From Podospora comata (taxonomy: Eukaryota > Ascomycota > Sordariomycetes > Sordariales > Podosporaceae): a stretch of 64,000 nt of DNA. Below are positions 11,387 to 23,360 of the stretch, one piece after another. The notes beneath the pieces are model-generated. The model worked only from the letters and a program-made list of their open reading frames with translations. It ran no database searches and was not told the origin of the DNA. The DNA is taken from assembly GCA_017354895.1 (NCBI GenBank), contig CP071493.1, positions 4,030,001 to 4,094,000 of the forward strand. Direction: 5' to 3'. Made by a program: the position numbers and the translations under genes. Position 1 is the first letter of the stretch. Each line of letters opens with the position of its first letter.

Positions 11387-12281
11387 AGGGGAACTAATGG
11401 AGATAAGCGGCAGTTGAAGGTGGCGGGAAGATGAAGATGGAATAACGACCAGCACGCATCCGTAAGACCCAGGGAGCTTGGCACTCAGCACCGGGGCTCA
11501 CGGAAACTTTGATCGTCGCTTTCGGACCCGGGACATTCTTGGCCCAACTTCCCTAGGTACCGCTAGGCTAGTTGATCGGCCGTGGGGCACCTCATCGGCC
11601 GCTGTCCGTTGTGGTTGCCAAGAGTGTGGAGCATAATATCAAAATCTAGGATGCTAAACCGTCGAGATGGGATCCAAGACCTTTCACATCGATTGCTGTG
11701 CAAGGCGCAATTCTGCGGCCCTCCCTACCCGTGGCCTCGTACACCCCCAAAACAATGCGTACCCAGCCCAGGGAGAAACCGGTGGAGCAGCCTCCCGTTC
11801 CCCAGACGCCAGTTGACGACCGCGCGCTGCGCTGTTTGGTTTGCCCACCCCCCCCCCCATGCCATGCATGCCTGTCTCTGCCATGGGTGTTGTGTCGCTC
11901 CCAGCTTCGTCCTGATTACGAAGGCCCCCGACGGCATCTGAATCGGGTGTACCTACCGGGCTTGGCCCGCAGCCCAAGTGTACTTGTTTCTACGTCACTT
12001 TATCTCCCCCGTCCACCCCATGCCTTCCCCCTCCCAGCCCCAGCGCCGGCCACGATTTTGATACCTATTTATGTCCCAACCTTCCCCCCGGCCCCCAGCT
12101 TTAGGTCCATGTTCATGACAGGGTCAACACGCCACTTGAATAGACAGTCTTGGAACGCTAGCTTCTTCAACGTTGGACTTTCTCACCACTCGGCCGTTTC
12201 ATCAGACTTGTTGCTTCCTATTTTGTTCTTCGTTCTTCTTCAAACGTCTTTACCAACGCACCGGTACACCAGCGCCACACC
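11387..12281. other. intergenic, no gene seen
   Basis: Contains the 3' flank of the mitochondrial-protein gene and the promoter and leader of the next gene. The leader is C/T-rich (about 11990-12110), with CACACC just before the ATG at 12282. Confidence 0.5.
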
Positions 12282-13506
12282 ATGGCCGCCTTTGAGCGAG
12301 ACGAGGCCAAATGTCTATACTATGCAGCATTTGCCTCGCACCTGCACCGGCAGGCCTTTGACTTTATCTACTGGTTTCTCTTCATCCTTGTTGTCTCCAT
12401 GCTCTTTTTGTCGTCATGGAAATACAGCGGGTCAGTTCATGTCCTCATTTTTTTGGGGGGGGGGGGTGGGAAATTGGATGGGCGCTGACTACTGTCTAGT
12501 GATATGGAAAAGGTCTCAGACCTGGAGCCGGGATGTCCAGAATACAAGAAGAAGATGAAACGGTGCTTCTATGTCTGCGCGCTCTATTCCAGTATCTCGG
12601 TTGTTGCCGTTGTGATGGAGGTATATGCCCTGTTGGCCTTGCAATTTTGCGATGGAGAGGACCTCATGTCGCTATATTGGTCAACATGGACCATGTTGCA
12701 AGTTGGGTCACTGATTGCCATCTTTGGTATCCTCCTTGCGGTCTACAACAGCGTTCGCGCTAGGAAGAACCCGTGAGTCTATCGTCTCGTCCCCTCAAAA
12801 TGAAGCCATCACTAACAACCAGACAGCCCTTGGGCGTTGGCATTGGGTACTCCTGTACTTGTCGTTGCCGGCATCGGTCACGCGCTTCACAGCTCGGTAC
12901 GCAGGCGGGCTGAAAGGATGCGGTCTAGGAGCCGGAGCAGGGCTCGCCATCGTGCCGTGTCAAACTGCAGCTCCAGTCGCATGGAACTGAATGGTGTGCC
13001 AATCAGCAGAGAGTATGTCACCCATATGCACCTCCCCGGGAGGAGACAAAAGAGACAGAAGAGACTATGCATTTTGCTAACCAATGATATTTTCCAGACA
13101 AACACTCTTTGGCGAGGAGAGCGAGAAGGAAGACGGCGAAATCCCAGGAAAGCTCGTCGGATACACCCCGGACGGATCCCCGATTATCAGATTCACGGAA
13201 GACCCGGGGAGGATCGGGGCAGATCGGGGCGAGGTCATCTGCAGAGGCGAGGGCGGCCACGTCATTGTCGCTTTCCGGAAGGGGATGACGACGATCATCA
13301 ACGGCGCAATCTCGAGTCCGCCGCCGGCTGCCCTGCTACCCGTACCCATGACCAGTCCCGGGCCGAGTTATTCTTCTGCCGGTCTTACAGTACCGCCCCG
13401 ATCGCCGGTCGTCAAGATAGAATTGCCAACCACTGGGAGGACGACGCCGACGCCAGAGCCTCGTGCGACACCACCGACGGTGCTGCCGAGGGATTCCCCT
13501 GTATGA
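12282..13506 (+). CDS. four-helix integral membrane protein, function unknown
   Basis: Four exons, 12282-12430, 12500-12772, 12827-13012 and 13098-13506, give 338 residues. Donors are GTCAGT, GTGAGT and GTATGT; acceptors are TCTAG, ACAG and CCAG. Hydrophobic segments lie at about residues 28-48 (FDFIYWFLFILVVSMLF), 70-95, 108-132 (LQVGSLIAIFGILLAVYN) and 140-160 (LALGTPVLVVAGIG). An Arg/Ser-rich cytosolic stretch (RRRAERMRSRSRSRARHR) follows the last helix. The tail is acidic, then Pro/Thr-rich. Family unknown to me; it resembles small fungal tetraspan proteins. The first intron contains a 12-G run (about 12458-12470). The third reading frame of exon 3 opens into a stop, which supports the chosen ACAG acceptor. 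Confidence 0.82.
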
Positions 13507-15773
13507 CATTGCACAAGTTTTACTTTATTGGCTTGGGATCACAGGGAAAAGTGATTGGCTTTTCTTTCTTTTGGACAATGCGCCGGTGCGCTGGTTAGGG
13601 GGATAAAATTGGAAACGGATTGGGCTTGGAATTCTTTTGCAGCGTTGCGGTTGGGTTTGCGGGAGTTTGAGAGAGTCAGTTTTTTCTTTCCTTCTTGAAT
13701 GGCCTAGGAAACAAATGGGAATCGGCTACCGGGTACACAAGCGCGCGGAACATTGCATCTTTTTGGTTATCATCTTTTTGGAAAGAGCGAATTTGGTTGT
13801 ATGTGTGTTTTACATTTCATCATTTGGGAGATTTGGAAATTCCTCGCATGGTTTTTGGTCTCTGATACATGTGTCTTTTTATCTCTGTCTCTCGCTTTGG
13901 ATTGGGAAGGTAAAACTGGTAAAGTATCCGGTTGGGCGTTGAAAGTTTGAGTCACACATGACTGCGTTATCTACATTTTGTCTTACTACTGTGGTCTGTG
14001 TCTTTTTTGCCATGCTTTTTCAAAGGCACACAGCCACGCTTGAAATCAAAGATACCTTTTTTTTTTCTCTTGCTCGTCGTCATTTCTTTTGGCTCGGACT
14101 GCAATAGCCCGGAGTGGCCGTGAGATATGAACATAGGGGGAAATCTTTACTTCACCGCCCACCAGATCCAGCTGTCCGTCCCCCTTTGTTTAGTGCTCAC
14201 GCCCCCTTTTTAGCCCCTCGTCACCCTTGTCCCGCTCCGCGGCAGGCGGGAATGCAAACACAGGTCAGCCAAGACGACAGCCAAGGATAACGGGCTGTTA
14301 TTATCATCAACAACAACACACACACACACACACACACACAAGGGAAAGAGAGAAGAAGAGACGAATCGGGTATCTGAATTACAATTGCTTCCTGCGGTGA
14401 TACGTTGTATTTGAGTTTTCTATTTCCATAAAACTATTCTGTTCATCCGAGTTTGTTTGCGAGGAGTGTGTACCCCCCACTTTCCCAAATAGGCAGTTTC
14501 CCAGCATCTGAATGAGATGCCGCTCGGTTCACGCACGGTAGATCTACCATACTTCCCGGCAGGGGGGTGGGTGAGATTTGACGGGTGGATTTTGTGGCTT
14601 AAGGGAAAGGGGATACGACCTCACAGACGACATCCCGTCCAGAATTAAAAGGTTTCTTTTTCACCATATATTGGGCATGAATTATCGAACATGGGAAAGA
14701 GAATTTTGCATGATACACTCCGTATCCGCTGATCAACACACGCCCAAGTAAGGGAAAAAAAAAGAAAAAAACTCCGTGAATTGAAACGGTGAGTTTTTTC
14801 CCACGTGGGAGATGTCATTCGTTCTTCTTTGACCAGCACCACGGGCACGGGACGGGTACAGTACGCTCGCACCCCCTCTCAGACGTCACTACCACCACCA
14901 TCAGCCCTCACCAAAATTCATATCCAATCTCAACAAACCTCACCAACCAACAGCAACGTGCCCTAAACGAATGGCTCTTGACAAGAAACCCAAGAACACG
15001 GCAAAGGGTGATCAGCTGACACCCCTGCCCCATGTCAACCCTGCATCCATCCAAACCTGACCGCCGGGTTCACCAGGCGAAACCACCTGACCGGGAATTG
15101 TCACGATGATTCCTCCAAATCGGGAGAAAGGAAAAAAAAATTGTTTCGGATGATGAAACTACCGACTCTCTCTCGTACACCAAGTCATTTTACATTCCAT
15201 CCCCCAAAAAACAATCCCAGAGATACGGACTGAAACATACACTCCTCCTCCATCCAACCATCTCCCTCTTCCAAAAATGTGGCAGTGCTGCTGCTCTCTC
15301 ACCTCAAAAACATCCTGACTGATCGTCCCCCCCTCCCAAAACACCCTGCAAGAGTCATCACTATCTCACACCCTCCAAAACCCATATCTTCGGGAAATGG
15401 CATTTCCATGATGCGCCTTGTGTAAGGCGGGATTTCGCACATCAACATCTCAACCCCCCCCCAATCCAACCATTTTCACGCCTTTAGCCCCGTGTTCCCA
15501 TCATTCCTTACCAGGTCTAATAACCCCCCCGGATCCGATCCTAATATCCGTAATTCCCTTCAACAGAAAAAACAAAGTCTCCCGCGAAGTCTGGTCAAGC
15601 ATTCTGGATACCCGGCAACCCATCACAACTTGGCAAACATTGTCTCTGAGCCGCTCCTTGGCAAATGTCACATTCGGTCTTGGTATTGTAGGAAAAGATA
15701 CGAAAAAGTTTCACATGACTTTCGTCTCTATATCTTTTCCGCTTCTTTTGATTTCCGTCACCATACCCCCTCC
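13507..15773. other. 2.3 kb intergenic between convergent genes, no gene seen
   Basis: T-rich 3' flank of the four-helix gene (13507-14100), a CA run at about 14317-14341, and C/A-rich DNA up to the 3' end of the CHORD gene. Open frames here are short and overlap on both strands, without splice logic or family resemblance. Untranslated regions and perhaps non-coding transcripts are possible. Confidence 0.45.
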
Positions 15774-17066
15774 TTATGCCCTTCCGGCTCGTCCAACCTG
15801 AAGAATCTCACCCGTCAGCCGATCGTCGCTGCGAAGTACCGGCCAAGAGCTGCCGTCCGCCTTGACCAGTGTAACTTCAAGCTTGGTGCCCAAGATCTTA
15901 AAGGTCGACTTGGCAGCATCTATCGTCCCAAACAGCGGGACCTGCGCCTTGTATCGCTTCGGCACGGGCGCGTCTGTCGTCAGAAGGTCCAGGTCGATGG
16001 TCTTGTCCTGGAATTCCACCTTGGAAGCCTCCTTGTCGATCTTCTTGAGGAAGAACGAGGCAATCACCGAGGTAGGGGTTTGGTAAAAGTCGGTTCTGTA
16101 CAAGAATGAAAAATAAAAGGCGGCGATAAGCATATGTGTTTCCGTCTAGACCAACCATCGGCGGTCAAGGGAGGTGGATCGATATGTTTCTGCTCGATAG
16201 GATACCCGCAGACACAGCCCAGTCTTGGCCGCGGCCTTGGCTTGCGTCGCGCGTAGGAAAGCCTATGAAGCAGAAATCGCGATGGGGAAGGGAGGGGGAA
16301 AACAAGGGAGTAGAGTAAACTCACCTGAGCGTCTCCAGGACCTCTTCACCACCAGCCGACGACGTCTTGGCCTTGTCTTTTTCTCCGCTCCCGACGAACA
16401 GATGCCTGTCCTTTGTCTTACAGCCCTCAATCTTCATGAACTGGTCAAACTCGAGGACGCGGCGCTTGCAACAGCTGTAACCCTTGCTGCCCTCGTGGAA
16501 GATGGGCGCTCCCGGGTGGTGCACGCAGCTCTCGCCTTCCCGGCTGGACCCCTTCTTGTAAGCTACACCGCATCCCTTCCGCCTGCAAACGCGGCCGTCC
16601 GGAATCTCGATTGTGGCGTCGTCATCCTCCGACTCGGCGACGGGGGGTGGTGGAGTGGGTATGTGCTGGGGGGCGGCGACGGGCGCACGGGGTGGCGGGA
16701 GAGGGAGGTTTGTCGTCTCGACGAGACCTTCCGAAGCAGCTTCCCTCTTTTCGATCTTTGGCGGGAGATCGGTGGTGCTGTGCTTGCCCTCGGTGCATGG
16801 CTCAATGGCCATGAATTCCTCAAAGGTGAGAACGCGCGGCTTGCAGCACTTCCATCCTGTTCCCGGAGGCAAAAGAAGGTTGTGGTCAGCTTGGCGGGGT
16901 CTAGAGATATCAATGTGATAGGCAGACCAGAGGGAAGCTGCAGGATGGTGGTTGACATACCTTTCTGGCCCTCGTGGAAGACGGGGGGACCGGGGTGGTA
17001 GCGGCACACCTCTTCGGGGTCTGTATACTCCTTGCCGCAACCTTGATGGACACACTTTTGGGCCAT
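15774..17066 (-). CDS. CHORD-CS domain co-chaperone (Rar1/CHP-1/morgana type)
   Basis: Three exons, 16961-17066, 16325-16856 and 15774-16095, give 319 residues. Donors are GTATGT and GTGAGT; acceptors are AACAG and TACAG. Two zinc-binding CHORD domains are visible. CHORD1 covers about residues 5-56 (CVHQGCGKEY ... HPGPPVFHEGQKGWKCC). CHORD2 covers about residues 126-181 (CRRKGCGVAY ... HPGAPIFHEGSKGYSCC). A p23-like CS domain follows at about 214-310, with PLFGTIDAAKSTFKILGTKLEV. Proteins of this layout bind Hsp90 and, with Sgt1, support assembly of client complexes; plant Rar1 stabilises immune receptors and animal morgana acts on centrosomes. The splice joint inside CHORD1 rebuilds the WKCC motif exactly. 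A proline-rich acidic linker (PLPPPRAPVAAPQ) joins the CHORDs. Identification is firm; the specific client in this fungus is unknown. Confidence 0.93.
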
Positions 17067-17531
17067 GGTGACAGGAGCTTTAGGTAGGTACCTGGAAGGC
17101 GGGGAGGGGTCGTCCGGAGCTGTCTTTGTGAGATTGGAATCGACTTTGTTGGTGGTGAGGAAGCGAAAACTGTCGCTGTTGATGGCTGTTGATGTCAAAA
17201 CAACAAACAATTAATCGCTGCCAAACAAAGGGGTTCGGGCGGTCAGATTCAGGGCATCCATGGAAGCTCTCTCGAAGAAAATGGAAGCTCCCCGTTGCCC
17301 GCTGTCGCTGATACGGTTGGTGGGGGCGGGGAAGCTGTGGAAACGCGTTGTCGCGACTGCCCAGCGGGCCGGGGTTTAGAGATCTGGCCTAGCCGTAAAC
17401 GGTTTAGTCCATTGGCAATTACACAGCCTTTAGACCATGAGCCTGTTTCGATATCTGACTCGCTTTCAACGCCAACTCATCAAAATAACCTACCAATACA
17501 CCGGTTTCACCGAGCTTCATACCAAGCAATC
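17067..17531. promoter_or_regulatory. 465 bp divergent promoter, CHORD-CS and glutaredoxin-like genes
   Basis: The two genes start head to head about 465 bases apart, so their promoters must overlap or abut. No TATA consensus stands out. Both products are small redox or chaperone factors, so co-regulation is possible but is inference. Confidence 0.4.
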
Positions 17532-17902
17532 ATGCGGGCTACCGCTCGTCTACTTCAATCATGCAGAATAACCTTCTTCACACGTAAAACCTGCGGACTA
17601 TGCACCCAGGCAAGATCAGTTTTATCAGATGTCTGGGATCAACGGCCGTTTGCCTTCAAAGAGGTTGATATTGTTGATCCCAAGTCCAAACCATGGTTGG
17701 ATCTCTATGACTTTGATGTCCCCGTGGTGAGCTTACTCGCATAAAGAACGACGGAAAGCAACTAATTCAAGAACAGATTCACATCAGCAAGTCTGAGGCG
17801 CCCGAAGAAGATCCCAAGCTGTCTTCCCAGGCCGTGAAATTGATGCATCGGTTTACAGTAGACCAGGTCAAAGCAAAGATGGACCTTATTGAAAAGTCAT
17901 GA
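17532..17902 (+). CDS. glutaredoxin-like protein (DUF836 / yeast YDR286C type)
   Basis: Exons 17532-17726 and 17777-17902 (donor GTGAGC, acceptor AACAG) give 106 residues. The thioredoxin-fold signature is FFTRKTCGLCTQA, with the CxxC pair at residues 21 and 24 after a beta strand. The expected DxxDPV-type segment and cis-proline follow (DFDVPVIHI, Pro64) across the splice joint, which confirms the joint. The C-terminus is the usual short helix (FTVDQVKAKMDLI). This family of short glutaredoxin-like proteins is conserved in fungi, animals and bacteria, and its redox role is poorly defined. The N-terminal MRATARLLQSC could act as a weak mitochondrial signal. The gene is convergent with the aldolase 187 bases downstream. 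Confidence 0.9.
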
Positions 17903-18089
17903 ACATGCCGGCGGCCTCCAGCATGACCAATGATGTCAGTCATTTGTTTTGCTATCGTATATACGAAGCTCTGGACCATCTAGTCTAGCAGTCCGAACCG
18001 TACGACAGCCCGTGGAAGGATGAGAGTACAGCTGTGCTAATCACGGTTGCACATGTAAACCTCCCATCGCTAGCCATCTCTTCACAGTC

Positions 18090-19230
18090 TCAATACGAAG
18101 CGGCCTTTTCACCTTGAACCTTTCCCTGGGCAACGGCGAGTGCGTCCACCATTGTGGCCTGAAGAGCCGTAAAATCCGTGGCCACGTTGATCATATGGAA
18201 TCCCATATCAGCGTACTTCTTTGCCTGCTCTCCGCCGGTGCAGAATATACCACACTTCTTGCCAGCTGCCACCGTCGCCTTATAGATACGGGCAATAGCA
18301 TCGTCCAACTCAGCATCCGCCTTGCCGTTGATGATTGGGTGGCCGATATTGTTGCCTAGGTCAAAAGGCCCGATGAATACAACATCAACTAGTGGCGCAA
18401 TCTCTTCCACGGAATCCAGAGCCTCCTTGGTTTCGATCTGCACCATGGTCAACAGGCTGTCGTTGGCTTGCTGGAGATACTCTGTAAGCGTCGGTTCCGG
18501 ATGGAAGTTTTGCACCGCAATCGGGGAACCGAATCCTCTCGTTCCCAGTGGTGGGAACTTGGCTGCTGATACCACGCTCTTGACCTCATCAACAGTCCGG
18601 ATCAGCGGTACAAGTATCTGAACCTCTGGTTAGCCGGACTCACTCAACACAAGGGGAGTTCTGTCATTCTCACTCCGTGTGCACCGCTATCCAATGCCCC
18701 TGTGAGCACAACGTCAGCCACTGCCGGATAGTTGGGAGATCACCTGGACACTCACGTTTCACCATCCAAGGTTGGATATCCGGTAGTCGAACAATAGGGG
18801 ACACACCCAGGGCGGCAATGGCCGGAACCGCGTCATGCATTGCAGCATCTGGCAGGGTGTCACAGATTAGTCTTGGGGTCACACTATTGACATAGATCTA
18901 CAACGGAATAGGCCTCCTACCGTCGATGTTGCCGTGTTCACAGTCCACCATTACCCAATCTGCACCCGACCTGGCCAGTACACGAGAAACATTGGCACCG
19001 GGAATCATCTGCCAGAAGCCCATAGCTGGCCGCTTGCCTTCGGTGAAGACTTGCTTCAGTTTGTTTGACGTTGTCGTCTTGGCGGATGCAGCCATAGCGG
19101 ACGACGACATGAACCGAAGTCGTTGGCCGATGCGAGGATGATGTATTCCAGACGATACGGACTGACGAGATATACAGAGGCGGAATGTTTGTAGCGCGCC
19201 GGTTACTGCTGCTGCTCTTGTCCGAACCAT
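18090..19230 (-). CDS. HpcH/HpaI-family aldolase, probably mitochondrial
   Basis: Class II pyruvate aldolases of this family cleave or form 2-keto-3-hydroxy acids such as 4-hydroxy-2-oxo-heptanedioate. Four exons, 18921-19230, 18756-18848, 18674-18699 and 18090-18617, give 318 residues. Conserved blocks are GFWQMIPGANVSRVLARSGA, WVMVDCEHG (metal/substrate site), IVRLPDIQPWMVKRALDSGAHG, ILVPLIRTVDE, MVQIETKEAL (metal-ligand Glu) and FIGPFDLGNNIGH (metal-ligand Asp). Exon 3 is only 26 nt; including it rebuilds the RALDSGAHG block perfectly, so it is real. The first 50 residues are basic and Ser-rich and look like a mitochondrial presequence; a second start at MSSSAMAASA could give a cytosolic form. 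The exact substrate cannot be read from sequence. Confidence 0.92.
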
Positions 19231-20241
19231 GGTGGATCCTTTATAAACAGTCCGAGAGTCGCTCTTTTCAACAGGCCACCACCACCGACGGGGATGTTTC
19301 AAAAGAGGCGATATGATTCGAAACCCGGAAATCCACGCAAGGGGTGAGTGAGGTTTGTCTAATGACCCCCACCAACATCTACTTTTACAACGTTGGAGAT
19401 CTGCGGGGGCGGAGTTGAGGCTTTTGCGGGGTAACACATGGAGGAACTGTTAGCTTGGGATCGTGACCTCCTCTTATAACCGCCATTCACCGAAGGCATT
19501 GCCAAGTATTTGGTGATGCCTTCAAGCAATAGATATCAATGCCAAGGGGATGCCCAGGCCGAAATGTAGTTCAACAGCATTGTTAATGTTGCTTCTCGCC
19601 GAGACTTGCTTGCAAATGTTGCGAACTACTCTTCTGTTCAGCCTGATAGTAGGGGTTGCTGCAGGCGCTATACGTCGTGAAACGCTGTGTGTGACGAAGG
19701 GGCTTGTTTTCTTTGCCCTGACAGCGGCAGCTTCGGCGAGGATGACGATCAGTATGCAAGTTTTTTTTTTTTTTTGTGACTGTTGATCGGCATGTGGCTG
19801 TGTCTGCGTTGATACATGCACAATATAGGGAAAGCGTTCAGTGACAAATTATATCGATATGCTATTCTAGACAGATTCCATGCTCCAGATGGGCAAAACG
19901 TGGTGATCGGGAAGAGATAGATGGCTGTTCTGTAGCGTAACAAGCCGCTGCATAGAGGCCTCCTGGACATAGCATGAGAGTCGAGTGGCACCTGATACCA
20001 GGTTCTTCTCTCTTAGAGGGATTATCAGGACGAAACTGACAAGTCTCTTGTTGCCGCCATAGATATAGTGATTGTTTTCCACTGTTTGCTTTGAACTGTA
20101 AATGCTTCTTTCTGACTGTATGACCCTCTCTAAGTCGGATATGGCCTCCATCTTGAACGCTGTTGGTCACAAAATCCAGCCATTACATAATGCCGTATTC
20201 TCCCCTACCACTTATCAAAATTGGACCATTCACGATTCAAA
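19231..20241. other. intergenic, no gene seen
   Basis: Holds the aldolase promoter and about 700 bases with only short open frames, including a T-run near 19760-19774. The tRNA-Glu gene begins at its right edge. Confidence 0.5.
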
Positions 20242-20333
20242 TCGGGTATGGTGTAGCGGTAACATCGTTGACTCTCACTTCTCAGAAGTGTCTGTTCTCT
20301 CAACAGCCCCGGGTTCGACTCCCGGTATCCGAG
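20242..20333 (+). tRNA. tRNA-Glu (anticodon CUC) with 21-nt intron
   Basis: The acceptor stem TCGGGTA at the 5' end pairs with TATCCGA at the 3' end, with one G-U pair. The D arm reads TGGTGTAGCGGTAACAT, which carries the A-box. The anticodon stem GTTGA/TCAAC encloses a loop CTCTCA plus C, giving anticodon CTC for glutamate. A 21-nt intron (about 20278-20298) sits between positions 37 and 38, the canonical place for nuclear tRNA introns. The T arm is CCGGG TTCGACT CCCGG and contains the B-box. A run of T's follows within ten bases, as expected for RNA polymerase III termination. All arms fold, so the gene looks functional. Ends may be off by one base. Confidence 0.92.
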
Positions 20334-20903
20334 TCCTTATTTTTGCTTTTTTCTTCTTCTATCTGGTGCTGATCAGGGATGGCTTGATAAAACAAATTTT
20401 GATGTGGATCTTGATGATCATACATACGATAAGATGAAACAATCTATTACAGTGCATTCCTTCATTATGGTCCCTTGTATAGAAATAGAGCTTGTAAATG
20501 TAGCATTGATACAGAGGCAAGATTATGCTATCAGTTCCCTATCGGCGGCACACAGCTACAGGTTGACATTTACTTGCTTTCTCAGGGGTGAAAAAGGGGA
20601 CCCCGATAGCCTCATATCCATGCGGTCCCCGATACAACAATACCCCCACCAAGCCAGCTTCTCCCGCCCCAATCACCTACTCAAGCCACCAGGGCGCGTC
20701 AGGCTGGCCAAGCTCTGGAGAGCTTCACGAGTGAGGCTCAAGCTCAAACACCAAAGCGCATCCAAAATAATTCTTAACCACCCCTTCCCGCACTCACAAT
20801 TCGCACCTCCGACACATCGCCAACCACCCCTGAAAGCCCTCCTTTTCACCAACCCCACAACACCACCCCTCCTCTCACTTTCAACCTCCCAACCCACAAC
20901 AAA
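20334..20903. other. intergenic: tRNA terminator region and lsm8 promoter
   Basis: T-rich DNA immediately after the tRNA (TTATTTTTGCTTTTTTC) fits polymerase III termination. The right half is C/A-rich leader leading to the LSM8 ATG with CACAACAAA before it. Confidence 0.5.
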
Positions 20904-21260
20904 ATGTCAATCAACAGCTACATCTCCAGTCCGCCCCTCCCCCCCCCCATCCTCCCTTTTCGTCCCCCCATACTAACCTTGTCCCCTTCAGAAAAAGTCT
21001 GCATCATTACCACCGACGGCAGAACCCTGGTCGGCACCCTTGCCGCGTACGACAACACAACCAACCTCGTCCTCCAAAACACCATCGAGCGTATCATCCG
21101 CACCCCCGATGACGCCGAGCCCTCGGCCCAGGTTCCCCTGGGCCTCTACCTCATCCGCGGCGAGAACGTCTGCACGATCGGGCTCGTGGACGAGGCGCTA
21201 GACGACAGCATCAACTGGGCCGAGGTCAAGGGGGCTGTGATTGGGACTACGAAGCATTAA
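20904..21260 (+). CDS. lsm8: LSM8, U6 snRNA-associated Sm-like protein
   Basis: Lsm8 is the nuclear-specific subunit of the Lsm2-8 ring that binds the U6 snRNA 3' end and supports pre-mRNA splicing and nuclear RNA decay. Exons 20904-20928 and 20992-21260 give 97 residues. The 63-nt intron has donor GTCCGC, branch ACTAAC and acceptor TTCAG, and is stop-free and a multiple of three. Splicing restores the expected Lsm8 start MSINSYISKKVCIITTDG in place of a proline-rich insert. Sm1 runs through DGRTLVGTLAAYDNTTNLVL and Sm2 through PLGLYLIRGENVCTIGLVDE. The length is normal for the family. Convergent with the nucleoside hydrolase. Confidence 0.95.
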   Translation: MSINSYISSPPLPPPILPFRPPILTLSPSEKVCIITTDGRTLVGTLAAYDNTTNLVLQNTIERIIRTPDDAEPSAQVPLGLYLIRGENVCTIGLVDEALDDSINWAEVKGAVIGTTKH

Positions 21261-21794
<534 letters not shown>

Positions 21795-23360
21795 TTAGGC
21801 AAAGATTCTGTCCAGCAAAATACCAGCAAAGGCATCCTGGCCCGGCGATGACACTACCCTGTTGATTCTGTTGCCCCTTCTCAGACTGAGCCAGCCCATC
21901 GTGTCACCAGAAACCTCATCGAACGTGACGGCATCCATTGGGTCCTCGGGGTGTGTCTCTACTGTGCTGTCGACCTCGGCCGGCTTGGCTCTCCCGCGGT
22001 TATCGATGACGTGCATGCCCCTTGTCCACTGGCCGCAGGTCTCGACTCGGATGTCTTCTGGCTTGGGCACAGTCGTCCACTCGGGATGGTCGCGCGTCAG
22101 CATGTACCAGATGGTCAGCGGGTCATGAAGGGACAGGCCCTCGTTGTGGCCCTCGCCGAGCATCGAGTCAATCTTGTTAAAAGTGCCATTCAAAAAGGTT
22201 TCGGTCCACTTGGCAAGGGGACTGCCTTGCTTCAGCAGCGGCTGGATCTTTTGGTTGAAAGTCTCCTTGTGGAGCTCGTGGGGAGTAGTGATATCCAAGG
22301 GGAACAAGCTCAGCTTGAGTTGACGGGGCAACTTCTCAGGATAGGCACCCAGGACCGACTTGCCGTGTATTGTTGGTGGCATCGTCGATGAGGGGACCTT
22401 GGACGTGAGAGCGTAAACTCTGGCGGCGGCAACAGCATCGGCCATGCAGTTGAACTCGGCCACAGGAGTCACGTTTCCGATGGTGTTGACAGCACCTCCC
22501 ATCACAACAAGCTCCTTGACGCGGAGGAAGGCCTCAGGGTCCTTGGCGGCTGCGAGGGCAATGTTGGTGAGTGGCCCAACGGCAACGACTGTGATGGTGC
22601 CCTCTGGCTCTTCCCTCAAGATGCGGAGGATCTCCTCGTGGGCAGGACCCTTGCTAGGGGTGAAGAAACGGGAGAATGATGGTGGCTCATCAGAGTCTGT
22701 AGCTCCCTCCACCTTGTCACCGAAAAGGGTGCGCCAGGTATCCGCGGGGCTCAGGTCAGGGTGCTACAGATACCAGTTTAGCCAAACGATGCCCCTATTC
22801 GCGATGTAAACATATGGAAATCTTACAGCTGTGTGAACACCATGCAGCCCATCCTCACCATCTATAACACGGGTTAGGGTTGTCCTCAGGACTCGAACTT
22901 TCCTAGACTAAACTTACGGAAATGGTCCGCCACCAGCTCTTCATCTTCAAGGGGATGAGAAGCACCAACGGCAACAATAGGCTTGTAAGCGTTCAAGGCA
23001 CCAAAGGTAGGTTTGCCGTTGGCCTCGCGCCATTTCATTTCCTTCTCCAGCACGTGAAACATGGCCACGACATTGCGGAGGCATCTGCAGCCGCGTCAGA
23101 CAACAGTTCTCGACATGTTCCAGGAACTTTCCACAAGCGAGACCTGGGGGTCGTACCTTTGCAGCGGGACATTGCCGTATGTGACCGAAATCATGGCCAC
23201 CTCGAGCTCCTCGGGAGAGGCGCTGAGGGCCAGCAACAGTGCCAGGACATCATCGACACCTGGGTTGGCTGTGTTAGTACATATGCAGATATCGTGATTT
23301 TAGGTTTTGACAGTACCAACCTGGATCGGTATCAATGATAATGCGGTTCTTGGGCGCCAT
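21795..23360 (-). CDS. inosine-uridine preferring nucleoside hydrolase
   Basis: Hydrolyses the N-glycosidic bond of ribonucleosides, giving base and ribose for purine/pyrimidine salvage. Five exons, 23321-23360, 23157-23259, 22918-23084, 22827-22861 and 21795-22763, give 437 residues. The Ca2+/ribose-binding signature IIIDTDPGVDDVLAL (Asp10, Asp12, Asp16, Asp17) is rebuilt across the first splice joint. Later conserved parts are SVTYGNV, DGLHGVH on the 35-nt fourth exon, VAVGPLTNIALA, ELVVMGGAVNTIGNVTP, AEFNCMADAVAA (the family's EFN motif) and SLHDPLTIWYML with the C-terminal His-Asp. The length exceeds the bacterial 310-330 residues, mostly through a C-terminal extension common in fungal members. 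No signal peptide, so probably cytosolic. Confidence 0.95.
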
